DNA of 64,000 bases from Leishmania infantum JPCM5 (lineage: Eukaryota; Euglenozoa; Kinetoplastea; Trypanosomatida; Trypanosomatidae): the NCBI RefSeq assembly GCF_000002875.2, contig NC_009411.2, positions 930,001 through 994,000 of the forward strand. Reading direction: 5' to 3'. This document shows positions 31,060 to 41,395 of the stretch, in pieces (positions within the stretch are counted from its first letter, which is position 1; the number at the start of each line of letters is the position of its first letter). Position numbers and translations under genes: made by a program. The notes under the pieces were generated by a model. The model saw only the letters and a list, made by a program, of their open reading frames with translations, searched no databases and was not told where the DNA came from.

Positions 31060-33168
31060 TCTCGACTAAACACAACCGTGCCCCTCCCCCTCTCTCTGCC
31101 TCGCGTCTGCGTGTGAGAGCAGAGTCTGTGTAAGTCTCTCTTCACCAAGCCTAATGTGCACGGAATTATCAACGAATCAGGGGCATGCGGCGCGGAGTGC
31201 TTGATCGTGTGGAAACACCCACACAAGCAAAAGGAATAAGATCTATAAAAGGGAGAGCGACAGGGCAGACAACGCGGAGAGGTGTCGTGGGGTACAGGGA
31301 AAAGAAAAGGAGAGATGAATACAAAAGGGTGCAGAGGAAGAACAAAGGAAGAAGGGGGAGCTCAGACACGCACGCGCAGAGCGACAGAACTTTCAGTGAA
31401 GAGAGACCACAACAACTGATCACTTCTTTTTTGTTGTTCAACCTGTGCCCATTTCTGCCATAGAACGCATGTTAAACGCCACTCCACCTCTGGGCCTTCC
31501 ACAGGTCCATCGGGTGGCGCGAAGCAGCGGGACACACACGCCTCCCAGCAATGCGCCGCCACAGTCGCCGGGGCGCGGCCTCCGCCTCAACGTCGGCACA
31601 CCACCCGCGCCCCGCCCGCCGCCACCGGGTGCACCCCCTCGGGGTCGCATAAAGGCTCCCCGCCAGCAGGCAGCGAGCACCGGGTGGCGTACGCGCGAGT
31701 CGCGCTGACGCTCGGCCCATCGCGCGGACGGCACAAGCGCCTTCAGTCGCCGGCCGCTCCAGCAGCACGCCGTCCAGGGCCTGGCTGCGGACAGGAGTCG
31801 CGCTGGCCTCCCCTGTGGGGTAGGCACCTGACCCTGTCACCACCGGAAGCGGCTCGGCACTGGCAGGGGTAGGGGTGGGGGGCTGCCTGACTTTCGCCAC
31901 AGAGTGGGGGAGGGGGAGGTACGGGACCGTGAGACGCCACGCACGGAGGTGTGTGCCCCCATCATCAGCGAGAACAAAGAAACAAAGACGTGCTCCCGGA
32001 GAGGCCAAACACACAACGGGCAAGGTGGGAGAGAGAGTCGACAACGCCAAAAGGCTATGATGGCGGCAGAAAGAAACAGAACACCACGTGGAGTCAGGGG
32101 GAGAAGGGGTGAGAGCAGTCTCCCGTGTAGATTGTGTTGTGTGGGGCTGCCGTGCTGAGCAATTCCAGAAAAGTGAGGCGGGTGTGCGGATGAAAGAACC
32201 AAAGAAAGGTGCCTTGATGGAGAGAGAGGCCGGAAAAGAGGAGGGGAAGGAAAAGGGGGCCGCGCCGTCGTCCTCGTTTTATTCCCAACACCCAAGGTTT
32301 CCCTCTCACTCTCTCGCTTCCCTTCTGTGCTACCCGCGCAAACCCACGCGTGTGTGCACACCGACGGAGAAAGATTTACAAACCGTCTCCCGGTGTCAGA
32401 GTCGCAGTGTGGGGAGAAATGCGCGGGCAAAGGCGGCGATCACGCACGCGGGTTGTTGTTGCATTTCGTCCCTCTGTGTATACCGCCACGGTGGGTCACA
32501 CGTACGGGAGAGAAAGTCGATAAGAAACAAAGAAGGGAAGGGCACGCTGGGGAGAAGAATAGAAAACCTATAAAGAAAAAGAGAGGTGCATGTGCCGCTA
32601 TAATGCACATCAACTCATTAGGCGATCCGTGTCAGCCCCATCTGACCTTCACTCACCACCTGCCGACTCAAGCAACCTCCACCACACCCTGTGACGAGAA
32701 CCTGCAAGTCGCTAGGTGCTTAGATAGAAGAAGCACAAGTGAGTAGCAAATCAAGAGAGACCTCTTTCTCACTCTCTCTCGTGTCCGATGCTATGCCCGT
32801 GGCTGCGACTGCCCTTTGAGTCGTGTTTTCCTCCTCTTGGCCCTTATGTTGCGCAGGCCTCTGTGATAGCGCCGCCCCAGGCAGCAACGAAATTCGCTTC
32901 ACAAAACAGAAGACCAAAACGCTTCATCCTGTTCAAGTGGTGCATACGCGCGACAGACGTAAAGGCAACAAGGGAAAGGCAAGGAGAACACGACAGACGA
33001 CTCCCCCCATCCCCCAGCCCATGGCCTCCCAAGTACACGCACACGCACACACACACGAACATGTGATGGTTGCCACGATATTGATGCGCTCCGGCGCACC
33101 TGATTGATACACACCCATGCCCACACGCAACTCGAGCTCATGAGAACCCAAATGCCACAGCCACGCTG
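31060..33168. other. long intergenic spacer (2.1 kb) with a GC-rich island
   Basis: No confident gene. Between about 31470 and 31870 the sequence becomes markedly more GC-rich than its flanks and stays open in overlapping frames: minus 31472-32050 (192 codons), minus 31438-31827 (129 codons), plus 31445-31708 (87 codons). None resembles a known protein. The rest has the purine-rich plus strand and CA runs (33033-33052) usual for spacers here. Confidence 0.55.
31472..32050 (-). other. possible orphan ORF or gene relic (192 codons)
   Basis: The longest frame over the GC-rich island, beginning MALSTLSPTLPVVCLASPGA. It is sense-strand relative to its neighbours and Arg/Ala/Gly-rich, without recognisable motifs. 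Other frames are open over the same stretch, so openness alone is weak evidence. It could be a lineage-specific small gene, a decayed gene or chance in GC-rich DNA. Confidence 0.15.
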
Positions 33169-35466
33169 CTACGGCGCCTTGCGGCGCGCGTACGACGGCT
33201 CGTCGGCAAGACCGTGGAACAAGTCAAACTCCTCCGGCGACTCACGTATCGCCTCCTGCGCCGCCTTGGCATTTTCGGCCCCGCGGCGGCCCTTGGAAGA
33301 CGAGGCGTTCGAGGCGTCACGCAGGGTGAGTCGATCCCCGCGCTCAATGTGCGTGTTCGTTCCTGGGATAGTCCAGTACGCCTCCATATACGTCGCCGAG
33401 CGGCACGGCGCACGAGCGAACTCTGGCACCTGCATCGCTTCCACGAGATGCACACACTGCGGAGCGAGCACTGTCACAATGTTGTCGATATGGCTTACGA
33501 GGGTCTCTGCCTTGCCTGGGCTCAGCATCTTCGACGACAGCAAAAAGTCCAACCGGTCCATCTGCCGCGTCAAGGCGTAGATCCAGGCAATGTCGCGCAG
33601 AATCTTGCGTCCACGCGGGTCGCTGCACTTCTCGGTCTCCTTCATCATCACATCAAGGTAGTACACCTCCATGAACGCCTCACCGCAGTGCACGACGGTG
33701 CGGTGGCGAAACATCACCCAGTCATACCACTCATGCTCACTGCCGCCCTTTCGCCGTTCTAGCTCGCGTGACTGCCGCAGACGCTTCTTGAGACTGTAGT
33801 GCTTGTGACTGAAGAAGATCAGATGACGTCCGAGATCAGCAATGCGAGGCGAGTACAGTGGGTTCTTCAAAAAGCGATTGAGGGCTGGAAACACCGGCTG
33901 TAGAAGACTTGTCAGCCACCAGCCCCAGTGCGTTGTGCCAATGTTCTTAGTGACCGACCGGAAGGCGACCTCGCGAATCAAGGCAGAGGTATCCAGGTCC
34001 TCTTGCCGGAGATGCACAAGAGTCACAGCAGCATCTTTGCCTGTGCTGGCGAAAGAGCCGTGCAGACCCATCGTCTTGTCGGCAAACGTCTGTAAGTCGA
34101 GCAGGTTCTCCTGTAGGAAGTGAACCGTGCCGGCGAGGCGCATGTGGTCCTCGTACGACGGCGACCCGGAAGGGTTCGTGAAAACTGGCAGGAGTCGCTG
34201 CCACGCAACCAGGTACACATACGACTTCGCCACCATGCTCACAAGCGGTGATTGGATGTGCTGGAGGCCCAGAAAGGGGTAGTTGCGGCGATAGTCAGGC
34301 CCCACTACGTACTTGTCGGCCGTGTAGGTGACCACGTCAGTAAGGAGCTTCTTCGTCACGCCAATGTAAATGGCGCCGGTGGCGATGCGGCGGCGGGTGC
34401 GCAGCACCTCTGTTGCTGGTTCCTGACTTTCCTGTCCAGCCACGTACCCCACCTTTGACTCGCTCGTGATGCAGTACGGGTCGAGCAAGTGATCGCTCGG
34501 GATTCGTACGTCCTCGAAATGCAGCACGGCCACGCCACAGCCAGCCATGGTGGTGTTCTCGCCCGTGATAGGGCGCACCGATATACCACGACGAAGTTGC
34601 CCCGACGCACTGAGCAAGTCACCTTCTCGAAGTTGGACCAAAAAGAGGTGTGTGCCGTTGTGCTCCTTCTTGTTGAGGGTGAGGGTGGCGCTCACCACGG
34701 CCCACTGCGCGCAGGCCGCAGCCACCACGCCAAACTTGCCCGTGCCACGAAGCACAAAGCACCGCTCGTGCACGTCGTAGCGCGCCTCCGTGTTCAGCGG
34801 CGTGCCCTCCGCGATAAGCTCCTGCTCAGCAATGCATCCAATAGTCGCGGCGCTGTCAACACCCGCAAGTACGACGTCCCGAACACTCTTCTTCGCGTGC
34901 GTCGCCACTAGCCCGGCAAAGGTGTAGTGCTCAGCCGCCAGCACCGCCAGCACCGGGTTGGCCGCGGCAAGGGCTTCGTAGTAGGACGCCAGCAGTCGCG
35001 GTGTGGAGCGGACCTGCGCGAACGAGACAAGTTGCTGCCGGCACAGCGACCGCAATGCCAGGAGTATCTGGGGTAGCTGCAGTGCTGTGCCTTCCTCCCG
35101 CTGGGTGAAGTTCGAAGGGGAAGGTGGAAGCACCTTTGCCAGCGCCTCGCGTACGTCCTCCTTGAAGTCGACGTCGACGCCTTCGCAGATAAAGCGAAAG
35201 GTCGGTTCCTCGAAGGCAGTCTCGATCACGTAGCTCTCGCGAGTTGGGTTCACCTCAAACAAGCGCGGTTCCGTGCGTCGCGCAAAGTGACGGCGAGGAG
35301 CGAGATGGGCCGACAACCGCGCTGGCATACCACCGGCTGGGAAAAAGACGGAGCAAGAGGAGGTGAGGGGCATCCGTCTTGACAACCATCTGGGCGACGA
35401 CACTGCTGGGAGAGCGCCGGCGATCATTACGGAGCGCCCCGCTCCGGAGCTTCGCATGTAGCGCAT
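33169..35466 (-). CDS. acyl-CoA oxidase/dehydrogenase-family flavoenzyme, probably mitochondrial
   Basis: A 765-residue protein with acyl-CoA oxidase/dehydrogenase layout: a helical N-domain, a middle beta domain (AAACAQWAVVSATLTLNKKE ... THLFLVQLRE ... ISVRPITGENTTMAGCGVAV ... HFEDVRIPSDHLLDP, about residues 240-330), then long helical C-terminal domains. It is longer than a typical dehydrogenase (~400) and close to peroxisomal oxidases (~660). The first ~65 residues (RSSGAGRSVMIAG, SPRWLSRRMPLTSS, PRRHFARR) look like a mitochondrial presequence, and the C-terminus (YARRKAP) is not a PTS1. The region where oxidases usually have a CGG-H-G patch reads KTMGLHGSFASTG. I start at the ATG at 35466, directly after a CA repeat and CAG acceptor (35483-35482). 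The upstream frame only translates the repeat. Expected chemistry is FAD-dependent alpha,beta-oxidation of acyl-CoA. Confidence 0.82.
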   Translation of the reverse strand: MRYMRSSGAGRSVMIAGALPAVSSPRWLSRRMPLTSSCSVFFPAGGMPARLSAHLAPRRHFARRTEPRLFEVNPTRESYVIETAFEEPTFRFICEGVDVDFKEDVREALAKVLPPSPSNFTQREEGTALQLPQILLALRSLCRQQLVSFAQVRSTPRLLASYYEALAAANPVLAVLAAEHYTFAGLVATHAKKSVRDVVLAGVDSAATIGCIAEQELIAEGTPLNTEARYDVHERCFVLRGTGKFGVVAAACAQWAVVSATLTLNKKEHNGTHLFLVQLREGDLLSASGQLRRGISVRPITGENTTMAGCGVAVLHFEDVRIPSDHLLDPYCITSESKVGYVAGQESQEPATEVLRTRRRIATGAIYIGVTKKLLTDVVTYTADKYVVGPDYRRNYPFLGLQHIQSPLVSMVAKSYVYLVAWQRLLPVFTNPSGSPSYEDHMRLAGTVHFLQENLLDLQTFADKTMGLHGSFASTGKDAAVTLVHLRQEDLDTSALIREVAFRSVTKNIGTTHWGWWLTSLLQPVFPALNRFLKNPLYSPRIADLGRHLIFFSHKHYSLKKRLRQSRELERRKGGSEHEWYDWVMFRHRTVVHCGEAFMEVYYLDVMMKETEKCSDPRGRKILRDIAWIYALTRQMDRLDFLLSSKMLSPGKAETLVSHIDNIVTVLAPQCVHLVEAMQVPEFARAPCRSATYMEAYWTIPGTNTHIERGDRLTLRDASNASSSKGRRGAENAKAAQEAIRESPEEFDLFHGLADEPSYARRKAP

Positions 35467-35484
35467 ATGTTTTTCAGCACGCTG

Positions 35485-35512
35485 CGTGTGTGTGTGTGTG
35501 TGTGTGTGTGTG
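35485..35512. repeat. GT/CA dinucleotide microsatellite
   Basis: On the transcribed strand this reads (CA)n, ends in CGCAG and stands only ~18 nt from the acyl-CoA oxidase-like start codon. It lies next to the candidate splice acceptor at 35483-35482. Confidence 0.95.
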
Positions 35513-36594
35513 GCGTGAGCGGTGGGTGGGTTTATTGAAGAAACAATCAAGGGGAGCAAGGCGGGATAAGGGTATGCGAAGTAGAGCGGATGGGCTCGAG
35601 AACGGAAAGGAGCCCCGGAGTCACACAGAAGCCACACTCGAAACACGCCGTCATGCACGATGGCATCCTCCCTCTTTGTGGTCGTGGGTGGGTGGGTGGG
35701 CTTACGCCGGAACACTTGAGCGCTTCACCGTTTTTCGGTTCGTAAGATAGATGTGGTGTCGGGGCGGTGAGACAAGCTCCAAAACCGTGTCCCTGTCTCG
35801 CCACACGCACACGAACGAGAATAGCACACTTGTGAAGGGGCACTTCGCCACGGTGAGGCGCATCACTTGTGACCACAGCCGCAGCCATTCGCTGTGCTTT
35901 TCCCCTGCTTCTTTGGTTGTCACTGCTTAGCACACACACACACACAATCACAGCCCACGCGGGGGGGAGTAAGATGTGCCCCAAGAACAGGAAAAAGAGG
36001 GAGAAGCCTGAGCAAAGCATACACAAACGCATGCGCTACAGCCTCAGGCACATACACACACACACACAAGTGGCCCACGTCGTCGAAAGGGGAAAAAAGA
36101 AAAGGAACGAGCTCGATGCTTCCCATGCCTCTTCCCCGGTTCCACAGAAGTACACCAACAGAGTTGCATAGCCACAACTACAATGAAGCACACGCACACG
36201 AGTATCAGCCAAAAAGAAGGAAAGGGGGTGAGGGAGTCAATGCTTCCCGAGGACTCTGCGCATACTTCTTCGCCCAAAAACAAACTTGGAAACCAAGTGC
36301 TTGCGCGCCCTGGTGTGTACAAGCCTTTCCACACACACCTCCACCTACACACAACTGTGCGCATGTGTGTGCTTCACTGCGCGCGCAGACACACGCACAG
36401 GGGGCGGTAGCACTTACGCCATCTCAGTGCGTTCCCTTTCACACATGACAAGACGACTCGTGAGGGCATGCGCAGAGCTGCGGAGACCCTGGTGCTGTAG
36501 AAGGCACCACCACAAGAAACAAGCTACCATGCGATGAGCACACAATGATAAAGAAACGTCTATCCCCGCGCCTGCTTCCTCGCGCAAGGGCCGC
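35513..36594. other. intergenic spacer
   Basis: Spacer between SPT5 and the acyl-CoA oxidase-like gene. It contains a GTGG tetranucleotide run (35684-35701), CA runs (35932-35946, 36054-36068) and T-rich minus-strand tracts. No gene is visible. Confidence 0.65.
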
Positions 36595-38697
36595 CTAAAC
36601 CACCGCGGATGCATTGATGTCCATCATCGAACTCTCATCCCACAGCTCCGAGTCTCCGCTCTGCCCAGCGGAGAGCCGAACGGCAGCCGCAGCGTACTGA
36701 CCTGCACTCGTTCCCGTCGCCGCCTCCTGCGTCGGCGCAGCGCGTCGAGTCGTCTTGCGGCCGCCGATAAGGAGCACGCACTCTGCCTTCAGCGCCACTA
36801 TGTTCGCGTGGAGCGGCGATGCGTGACAGCGCACAAAGATGGTCCGGTGGAAAATGTGCTCGATGCGGCCTGTCTGCCCCTCCAGGCCGATGGGCGTCCA
36901 GGGGTGCTTCTGGATGTGCACCTCCGCGCCTCGAGAAAGCGTGTTTTCGAGGCAGTCTGTCGTCTGGCGTGTATCACGCCCTACGGCGTTCACCTGCGCG
37001 TACGACAACGTGCGCACGTCGTTGTTCTCCGTCAGCACATCCACATCGTTGCGGTTCAGGCGCACGATGCAGCCAACACAATTGGGCTCGGTGATGGAGA
37101 CGAGATCAAACACCTGCCACACGCCCTTCGAGTGCACCGAGACACTTCCCAGCTTGCTCTGGTGGCAGTCGTTCGCCTCGACCTTAAGCTCCGCCCCAAC
37201 GGTGGCGCGGTCCGGGAACAACAGCACGATGCTGCCCCAGGACTTGACTACGGTGCCGGACTCACCAGCGTGTTCACCACGCTCCACTACGACGTGCGCA
37301 CCTTCGGAGAAGTGCTTCGTGCACGCGCTAAGCTCTACCTGCACCTTGATGGGCTGCACGCGGCCAGGCATTGTGCAGGTGAGCACGGCGGTGTTCGTGT
37401 TGGTGAACACGTTTTCCACCACTCCGATAGTGTTGCGCAGCTGTCCTGTCGTCACACGAACGGAGTCACCAATGCTGATGTTTGGCACCTGCGCAGCCGC
37501 CTCTGCCGCCTTGAGGGCCCGCTCCACCTTTTCGCGCTGATCGTTGTAGAACCGAGCGAGCTCCTCGGTACTGGGCTGCTCCATCTGCGCTCCCGATACA
37601 ACCATGCGCGTCGAAACAGTCTTGAGGAGATAGCCCTCCCGATCAAAGTGCAGATCGCCCCACACGTATGAGTTTTCCATTTCTCGAGCCCCCACAGCCT
37701 GCCGCGGCGTGAAGAAGCGAGGCTCAAGTCGTTTCGTCGCCTTGTTGAAGGGCTTTTGTACAAAGTCCTCGCGAGGAACCACTTTGCACGTAATGTGGAC
37801 ACCGTCCGGGTGCAGCGCCGTTACCTGAGCAAGGTCGCCACGATAAAAGCGCTGGCGCAGGCGCACATAGTCGCCAACACGAACCTTCTGCGTGGACGGA
37901 CGCGTCTCCATTGTCTGCAGAAGCTCCTTCGGGTCCACCACGGCGATGTTGAAGCGAAAGACGCCATCGAGTCCGTTGAGCACGTTCTCCACGAAGCGCT
38001 TGCGACTTGCCTCGACGTAGATGTACTCCTTCACGTGATCCAGAGCGAAGACGGAGATAATGCCGAGATCCACCTTCTTGCGTTCATAGTTACGCCCAAC
38101 ACGGTAGGCGTAGCACTTGTTCACAATGCGCGTCACTAGAACGCGTGACATGCGAGGGCGACACTTGACAGCAAACACCTTCGGGTCGTCCTCGTGTGGC
38201 AGAAACTGCGAGGCGAGGCGACGCGAGGACAAGTCACTGCGTGTCAGTAGTTCGTCTTCGTGGTCACCGTGCATGCGATAGTATCTGTCAGCCTCTTCGT
38301 AGTAACGAGCCATTTCTTCAACGGTCTTCTTTTCATCGCCTTCGTGGAACAGGTAGCGCTGAGGACGATCACCGTAGTCGATGTCCTCGACCTCCTCGTC
38401 GTCATCGACGAAGTCTGTGTCAGAAAGCTCGTCTTCGCTATCGGAGTCACCGCTCTCCGCAGCGTCTAGAACGTACTTGGACTTGACGCGCTCGTCATCG
38501 GAGGACCTGGCATTGCCCTCCTCCCCACGTGGCCGCTTCTTGTCTCTCTTGTGCTTCTTGTGCTTCTTGTCCTTCTTGTGCTTCCTCGGCTTGTCGCTCT
38601 CCTGCTCTCCCACCACGGCCTCGGCGGCCTCACTCACAACGGGTGCATCCGACGCCAGCAAGTCCGCCAGCTCGTCATAGTTCACCTCCTCCGCCAT
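36595..38697 (-). CDS. SPT5: transcription elongation factor SPT5
   Basis: A 700-residue protein. After an N-terminal Asp/Glu stretch comes a Lys-rich tract (KHKKDKKHKKHKRDKKRPRG, ~39-58) and an acidic block (DSEDELSDTDFVDDDEEVED). Then follows an NGN domain (~172-255, KVFAVKCRPRMSRVLVTRIV ... GIISVFALDHVKEYIYVEAS ... RFNIAVVDPKELLQ) and several KOW-type modules: VRVGDYVRLRQRFYRGDLAQ (~270), ISIGDSVRVTTGQLRNTIGV (~405), EGAHVVVERGEHAGESGTVV (~469), a degenerate one (~505-550) and GLEGQTGRIEHIFHRTIFVR (~600). There is no obvious CTR heptad repeat, and the protein is shorter than human SPT5 (~1,087). With SPT4 it clamps RNA polymerase II for processive elongation in the nucleus, which matters for long polycistronic transcription. 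The start is supported by an acceptor 91 nt upstream. Confidence 0.93.
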   Translation of the reverse strand: MAEEVNYDELADLLASDAPVVSEAAEAVVGEQESDKPRKHKKDKKHKKHKRDKKRPRGEEGNARSSDDERVKSKYVLDAAESGDSDSEDELSDTDFVDDDEEVEDIDYGDRPQRYLFHEGDEKKTVEEMARYYEEADRYYRMHGDHEDELLTRSDLSSRRLASQFLPHEDDPKVFAVKCRPRMSRVLVTRIVNKCYAYRVGRNYERKKVDLGIISVFALDHVKEYIYVEASRKRFVENVLNGLDGVFRFNIAVVDPKELLQTMETRPSTQKVRVGDYVRLRQRFYRGDLAQVTALHPDGVHITCKVVPREDFVQKPFNKATKRLEPRFFTPRQAVGAREMENSYVWGDLHFDREGYLLKTVSTRMVVSGAQMEQPSTEELARFYNDQREKVERALKAAEAAAQVPNISIGDSVRVTTGQLRNTIGVVENVFTNTNTAVLTCTMPGRVQPIKVQVELSACTKHFSEGAHVVVERGEHAGESGTVVKSWGSIVLLFPDRATVGAELKVEANDCHQSKLGSVSVHSKGVWQVFDLVSITEPNCVGCIVRLNRNDVDVLTENNDVRTLSYAQVNAVGRDTRQTTDCLENTLSRGAEVHIQKHPWTPIGLEGQTGRIEHIFHRTIFVRCHASPLHANIVALKAECVLLIGGRKTTRRAAPTQEAATGTSAGQYAAAAVRLSAGQSGDSELWDESSMMDINASAVV

Positions 38698-38788
38698 GCT
38701 ATCCGCGGCAAGTATGCGTATAATCCCGATGTTACCCTCTCTTTATGGAGACACACATCCGAGTGTGTGTGTGTGTGCGTTTGAGTGC

Positions 38789-38809
38789 CTGCAAAGAGAA
38801 GAGGAAATC
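38789..38809 (-). promoter_or_regulatory. candidate spliced-leader acceptor for SPT5
   Basis: On the minus strand a pyrimidine tract (CCTCTTCTCTTTGCAG) ends with AG at 38790-38789, placing the mRNA 5' end about 91 nt before the SPT5 ATG. The spacing and tract are typical of trypanosomatid trans-splice sites. Confidence 0.6.
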
Positions 38810-39520
38810 TGCTCGTCCGGAACTGGAGCAAAGGAGAAGATAGAGAGAGCTGCCGGAGAGACGGCGCGCTTACCGAACTACCGTCCTTCTCGTGTGTCCT
38901 ATTCAAGGATAAACCACACACGCAGAAGCAAAAAAAGAAACAGAACACAACCCCGGGAGTTGGTTCTGTCAAGGGGAGAATGGAACAAGAGAGGAGAAGA
39001 GAGCGGAATGAAAGGAAAGGGAGATGAGCTGAGAGACATAGACCGAAACAGATACAAGAATGAAAAACGCCGACATACATGCATCCTCTGTCCCCCCCCC
39101 CAAGCCTGGGCTCATCCGGTGTTCGCGTTGTTGTTTGCATGCTTCCTTCAAGCGGCAACTGAAATGAACCGCAGCAAATGCAGTGGACGGTGTGTGCGAC
39201 TCCAAGATGATAGATGTTCGCGTCTGCACTTGAGTCTCGCTCGCTGCCTTCGCCTTTCCCTCCTCCTCATAATGCTGCTCTTGACACTCAGTGGAAGCTC
39301 GAGAAGGGTCTCGCGCGTCCCTTCTTCCTGTTTTCAATGAAAGAAACGGGTGGGGAACGCGAGGAGAACGCGTCTCAGTGTCACTTGTACAAGGGGCAGA
39401 AAGAAGGCCGCCTCTGCTTCTATGTACATCGCGTCATCGGAAAGAAACAGCTCTACCGTGGCGGATCAGGGGGGAAGGAGGGGATGTGATACGGGATGAG
39501 CGTTAACGGAACTGCAGCCT
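38810..39520. other. intergenic spacer
   Basis: Spacer between the MORN gene and SPT5. The plus strand is purine-rich (38830-39060), with a C run near 39093-39101. No gene is visible. Confidence 0.65.
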
Positions 39521-40069
39521 TCACAGCTCCACTTTTGCAACAAGTTGCGCCGCGTTACCGTTGGTGAAGGTGCCGTGCCATCGCTTACCCGTGCAGTCCA
39601 CATAGACGCCGAGTCCGTGCATTTGGTTTCGGCACCACTCCCCTTCATAATACGAGCCATCCGCCCACATGTAGCGCCCCGTCCCGTGAAATTCGTTGCG
39701 TGCAAACTCCCCCGTGTAACGACCACCGCTGGGAAGCGATAGAACCCCCATTCCCTCCATCAGGCCATTGCGCCACTCCCCTTCGTAGCGGGCAGAGGAC
39801 GAATCGGCGAGGATGCCATAGCCGTGCATGTACGCATTCAGCGTCGCGGGCGCAGACGAAGATGCAACCGTTGCCGCAGCAGCAGCGCCACCGGTGGGAC
39901 CGTGCTTCTTCGCTGCGGTGGAAAGGGATGAGGTCGCAGACACCGCAGATACCGCCTCCGCATTAGCGTCGTGCTTGATTCCGTACTTGCCCTCATAAAA
40001 ACTCCCGTCTGGGTAGCGAAACGTGTCTGTTAGCACCTCGCCTTGGTCCTCTTTTCTTTTGGGTGGCAT
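39521..40069 (-). CDS. MORN-repeat protein (182 aa)
   Basis: A 182-residue protein built of MORN repeats (Y-x-G-x-W/F-x(4)-x-H/M-G-x-G pattern). One repeat near residue 20 (YPDGSFYEGKYGIKH) is interrupted by an Ala/Ser-rich insert of ~60 residues. It is followed by a continuous run: HGYGILADSSSARYEGEWRN, GLMEGMGVLSLPSGGRYTGE, NEFHGTGRYMWADGSYYEGE, NQMHGLGVYVDCTGKRWHGT. MORN proteins in trypanosomatids often scaffold cytoskeletal structures such as the hook/flagellar-pocket collar or flagellar axoneme. A structural role is likely, but the precise site is unknown. Start at 40069 (MPPKRKEDQG), with no longer in-frame extension. Confidence 0.9.
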   Translation of the reverse strand: MPPKRKEDQGEVLTDTFRYPDGSFYEGKYGIKHDANAEAVSAVSATSSLSTAAKKHGPTGGAAAAATVASSSAPATLNAYMHGYGILADSSSARYEGEWRNGLMEGMGVLSLPSGGRYTGEFARNEFHGTGRYMWADGSYYEGEWCRNQMHGLGVYVDCTGKRWHGTFTNGNAAQLVAKVEL

Positions 40070-40651
40070 TCGCAGCGCTCACTCTCGTCTTTTCGCGAGG
40101 GAAGAGATAATAAGGGTACGAGCGCATGGACAAGCGTTTGATTTCAAAGCTGTGTTTGTAAAACAGCAGCAGCAGCACCTCCGCGGAGGAATCTCGAGTC
40201 CCACTGTGTTACTGTGCCTAAGATCAAGTAAACCGATAAAGAGAACGAAGCAGGGGTGGAGAGAGTTGTCGCAAAGAAAGTGGTGGTGGACGTCTCACAT
40301 GCGGAAAGCAGTTTCGGCAGCGGCGGCGACGTTCACAATTCACCCATGCGCGCCGTCGCAGATATGGCGTCCACGGGCGCAGAAGAGAAGATGCTGACTT
40401 GAGCGGGCCGCCAGAGACGTCAATGAAGTTGAAAGGCATGTCATGAGGCGAAAAGTAAGAGAAGTGCAGAGGAGGGGGAAGATAAAGTAGTGATCGAGTG
40501 ACGCATGTGGTATCGGCCCCTTTGTAAAGCTGTTGTTGCTGCTCTCTCCTTCTGTTGCGCGGTGAGATGGAGCAATCTCGCACGCGTGCGCAGGAGAGCT
40601 CTTCGGTACCCAACTCGTGTTCTCGATAATAACAAAAGTATGTGTTTGTGG
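40070..40651. other. intergenic spacer
   Basis: Spacer between the membrane-protein gene and the MORN gene. No gene is visible. It has pyrimidine/purine blocks and AT-rich patches consistent with UTRs. Confidence 0.65.
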
Positions 40652-41395
40652 TCAACGCAGCCTGCAGAACGTCATATAGGTGCTTGCGCGGACCCGCAGG
40701 CAGTACAACACCATCACCGTCGTTAAAAGAAAGTGCACCATGAGTAGCAGAGAAACAAAGGGTTGTAGAAAGAGCAGCACAACGTTTGGCCACAGAAGAA
40801 GATGCACGGCAATCGTGACCGAGTAAATGCCGCGCTTAAAGAGCAAGATAAGTGCCCCAATATCTGGCATCAACACTAAAACGCAGCACGCCGCTATCAA
40901 AGCCTTTTCTGGCGTGTGTGTTGCGAGGCTCACCACGAGCAACGCGATGTCTGCCAAAAACACAGCAGATGGCATCAAAAAGGCCAATTGCAGGGGAAGG
41001 GGCAAGATCGTCCCAATCACCAGTGGCTGTTGTCGGTGCACGCGATCTCTGTGGTGAGAGGGAACACTCGGCGGCTCAGGACAGTCTACGAAAAACAAGT
41101 CTTCATCACAGCGCGCCCCGGCGTCGGCGGGCCGCGGCGGTGCGAACGACACAACCTTCATTTTGCGCAAAGAAGGTGGCGGAATCGCGATCTTGCGCGC
41201 CATGTAGCGTGGCACGCGCGACTGCTGTTGGTTCTCGCCGCCTTTCACTTCATAAAGGAGGATGGGTGCATCTGTGTTGTCGAGAGAATTACAGTGACTC
41301 ACGTCTGACGTGAAGTCGACTATGGGTCCCTGTGGAACAGGTCTTTTCCGGAACGTTCCCACGACATTCCACTCGGACACTACACCTTGATCCAT
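40652..41395 (-). CDS. polytopic membrane protein, hypothetical (247 aa)
   Basis: A 247-residue protein. The first ~120 residues are soluble and loop-rich with no motif. The C-terminal half is strongly hydrophobic with about four membrane segments: LVIGTILPLPLQLAFLMPSA (~124-143) and LADIALLVVSLA, ALIAACCVLVLMPDIGALIL (~163-182), then SVTIAVHLLLWPNVVLLFLQ and LLLMVHFLLTTVMVLYCL (~192-233). It ends in a short basic cytosolic tail (CRLR). A clear membrane topology and intact frame support a real gene. No transporter signature or family is recognised. Start at 41395 (MDQGVVSEWN). Confidence 0.78.
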   Translation of the reverse strand: MDQGVVSEWNVVGTFRKRPVPQGPIVDFTSDVSHCNSLDNTDAPILLYEVKGGENQQQSRVPRYMARKIAIPPPSLRKMKVVSFAPPRPADAGARCDEDLFFVDCPEPPSVPSHHRDRVHRQQPLVIGTILPLPLQLAFLMPSAVFLADIALLVVSLATHTPEKALIAACCVLVLMPDIGALILLFKRGIYSVTIAVHLLLWPNVVLLFLQPFVSLLLMVHFLLTTVMVLYCLRVRASTYMTFCRLR

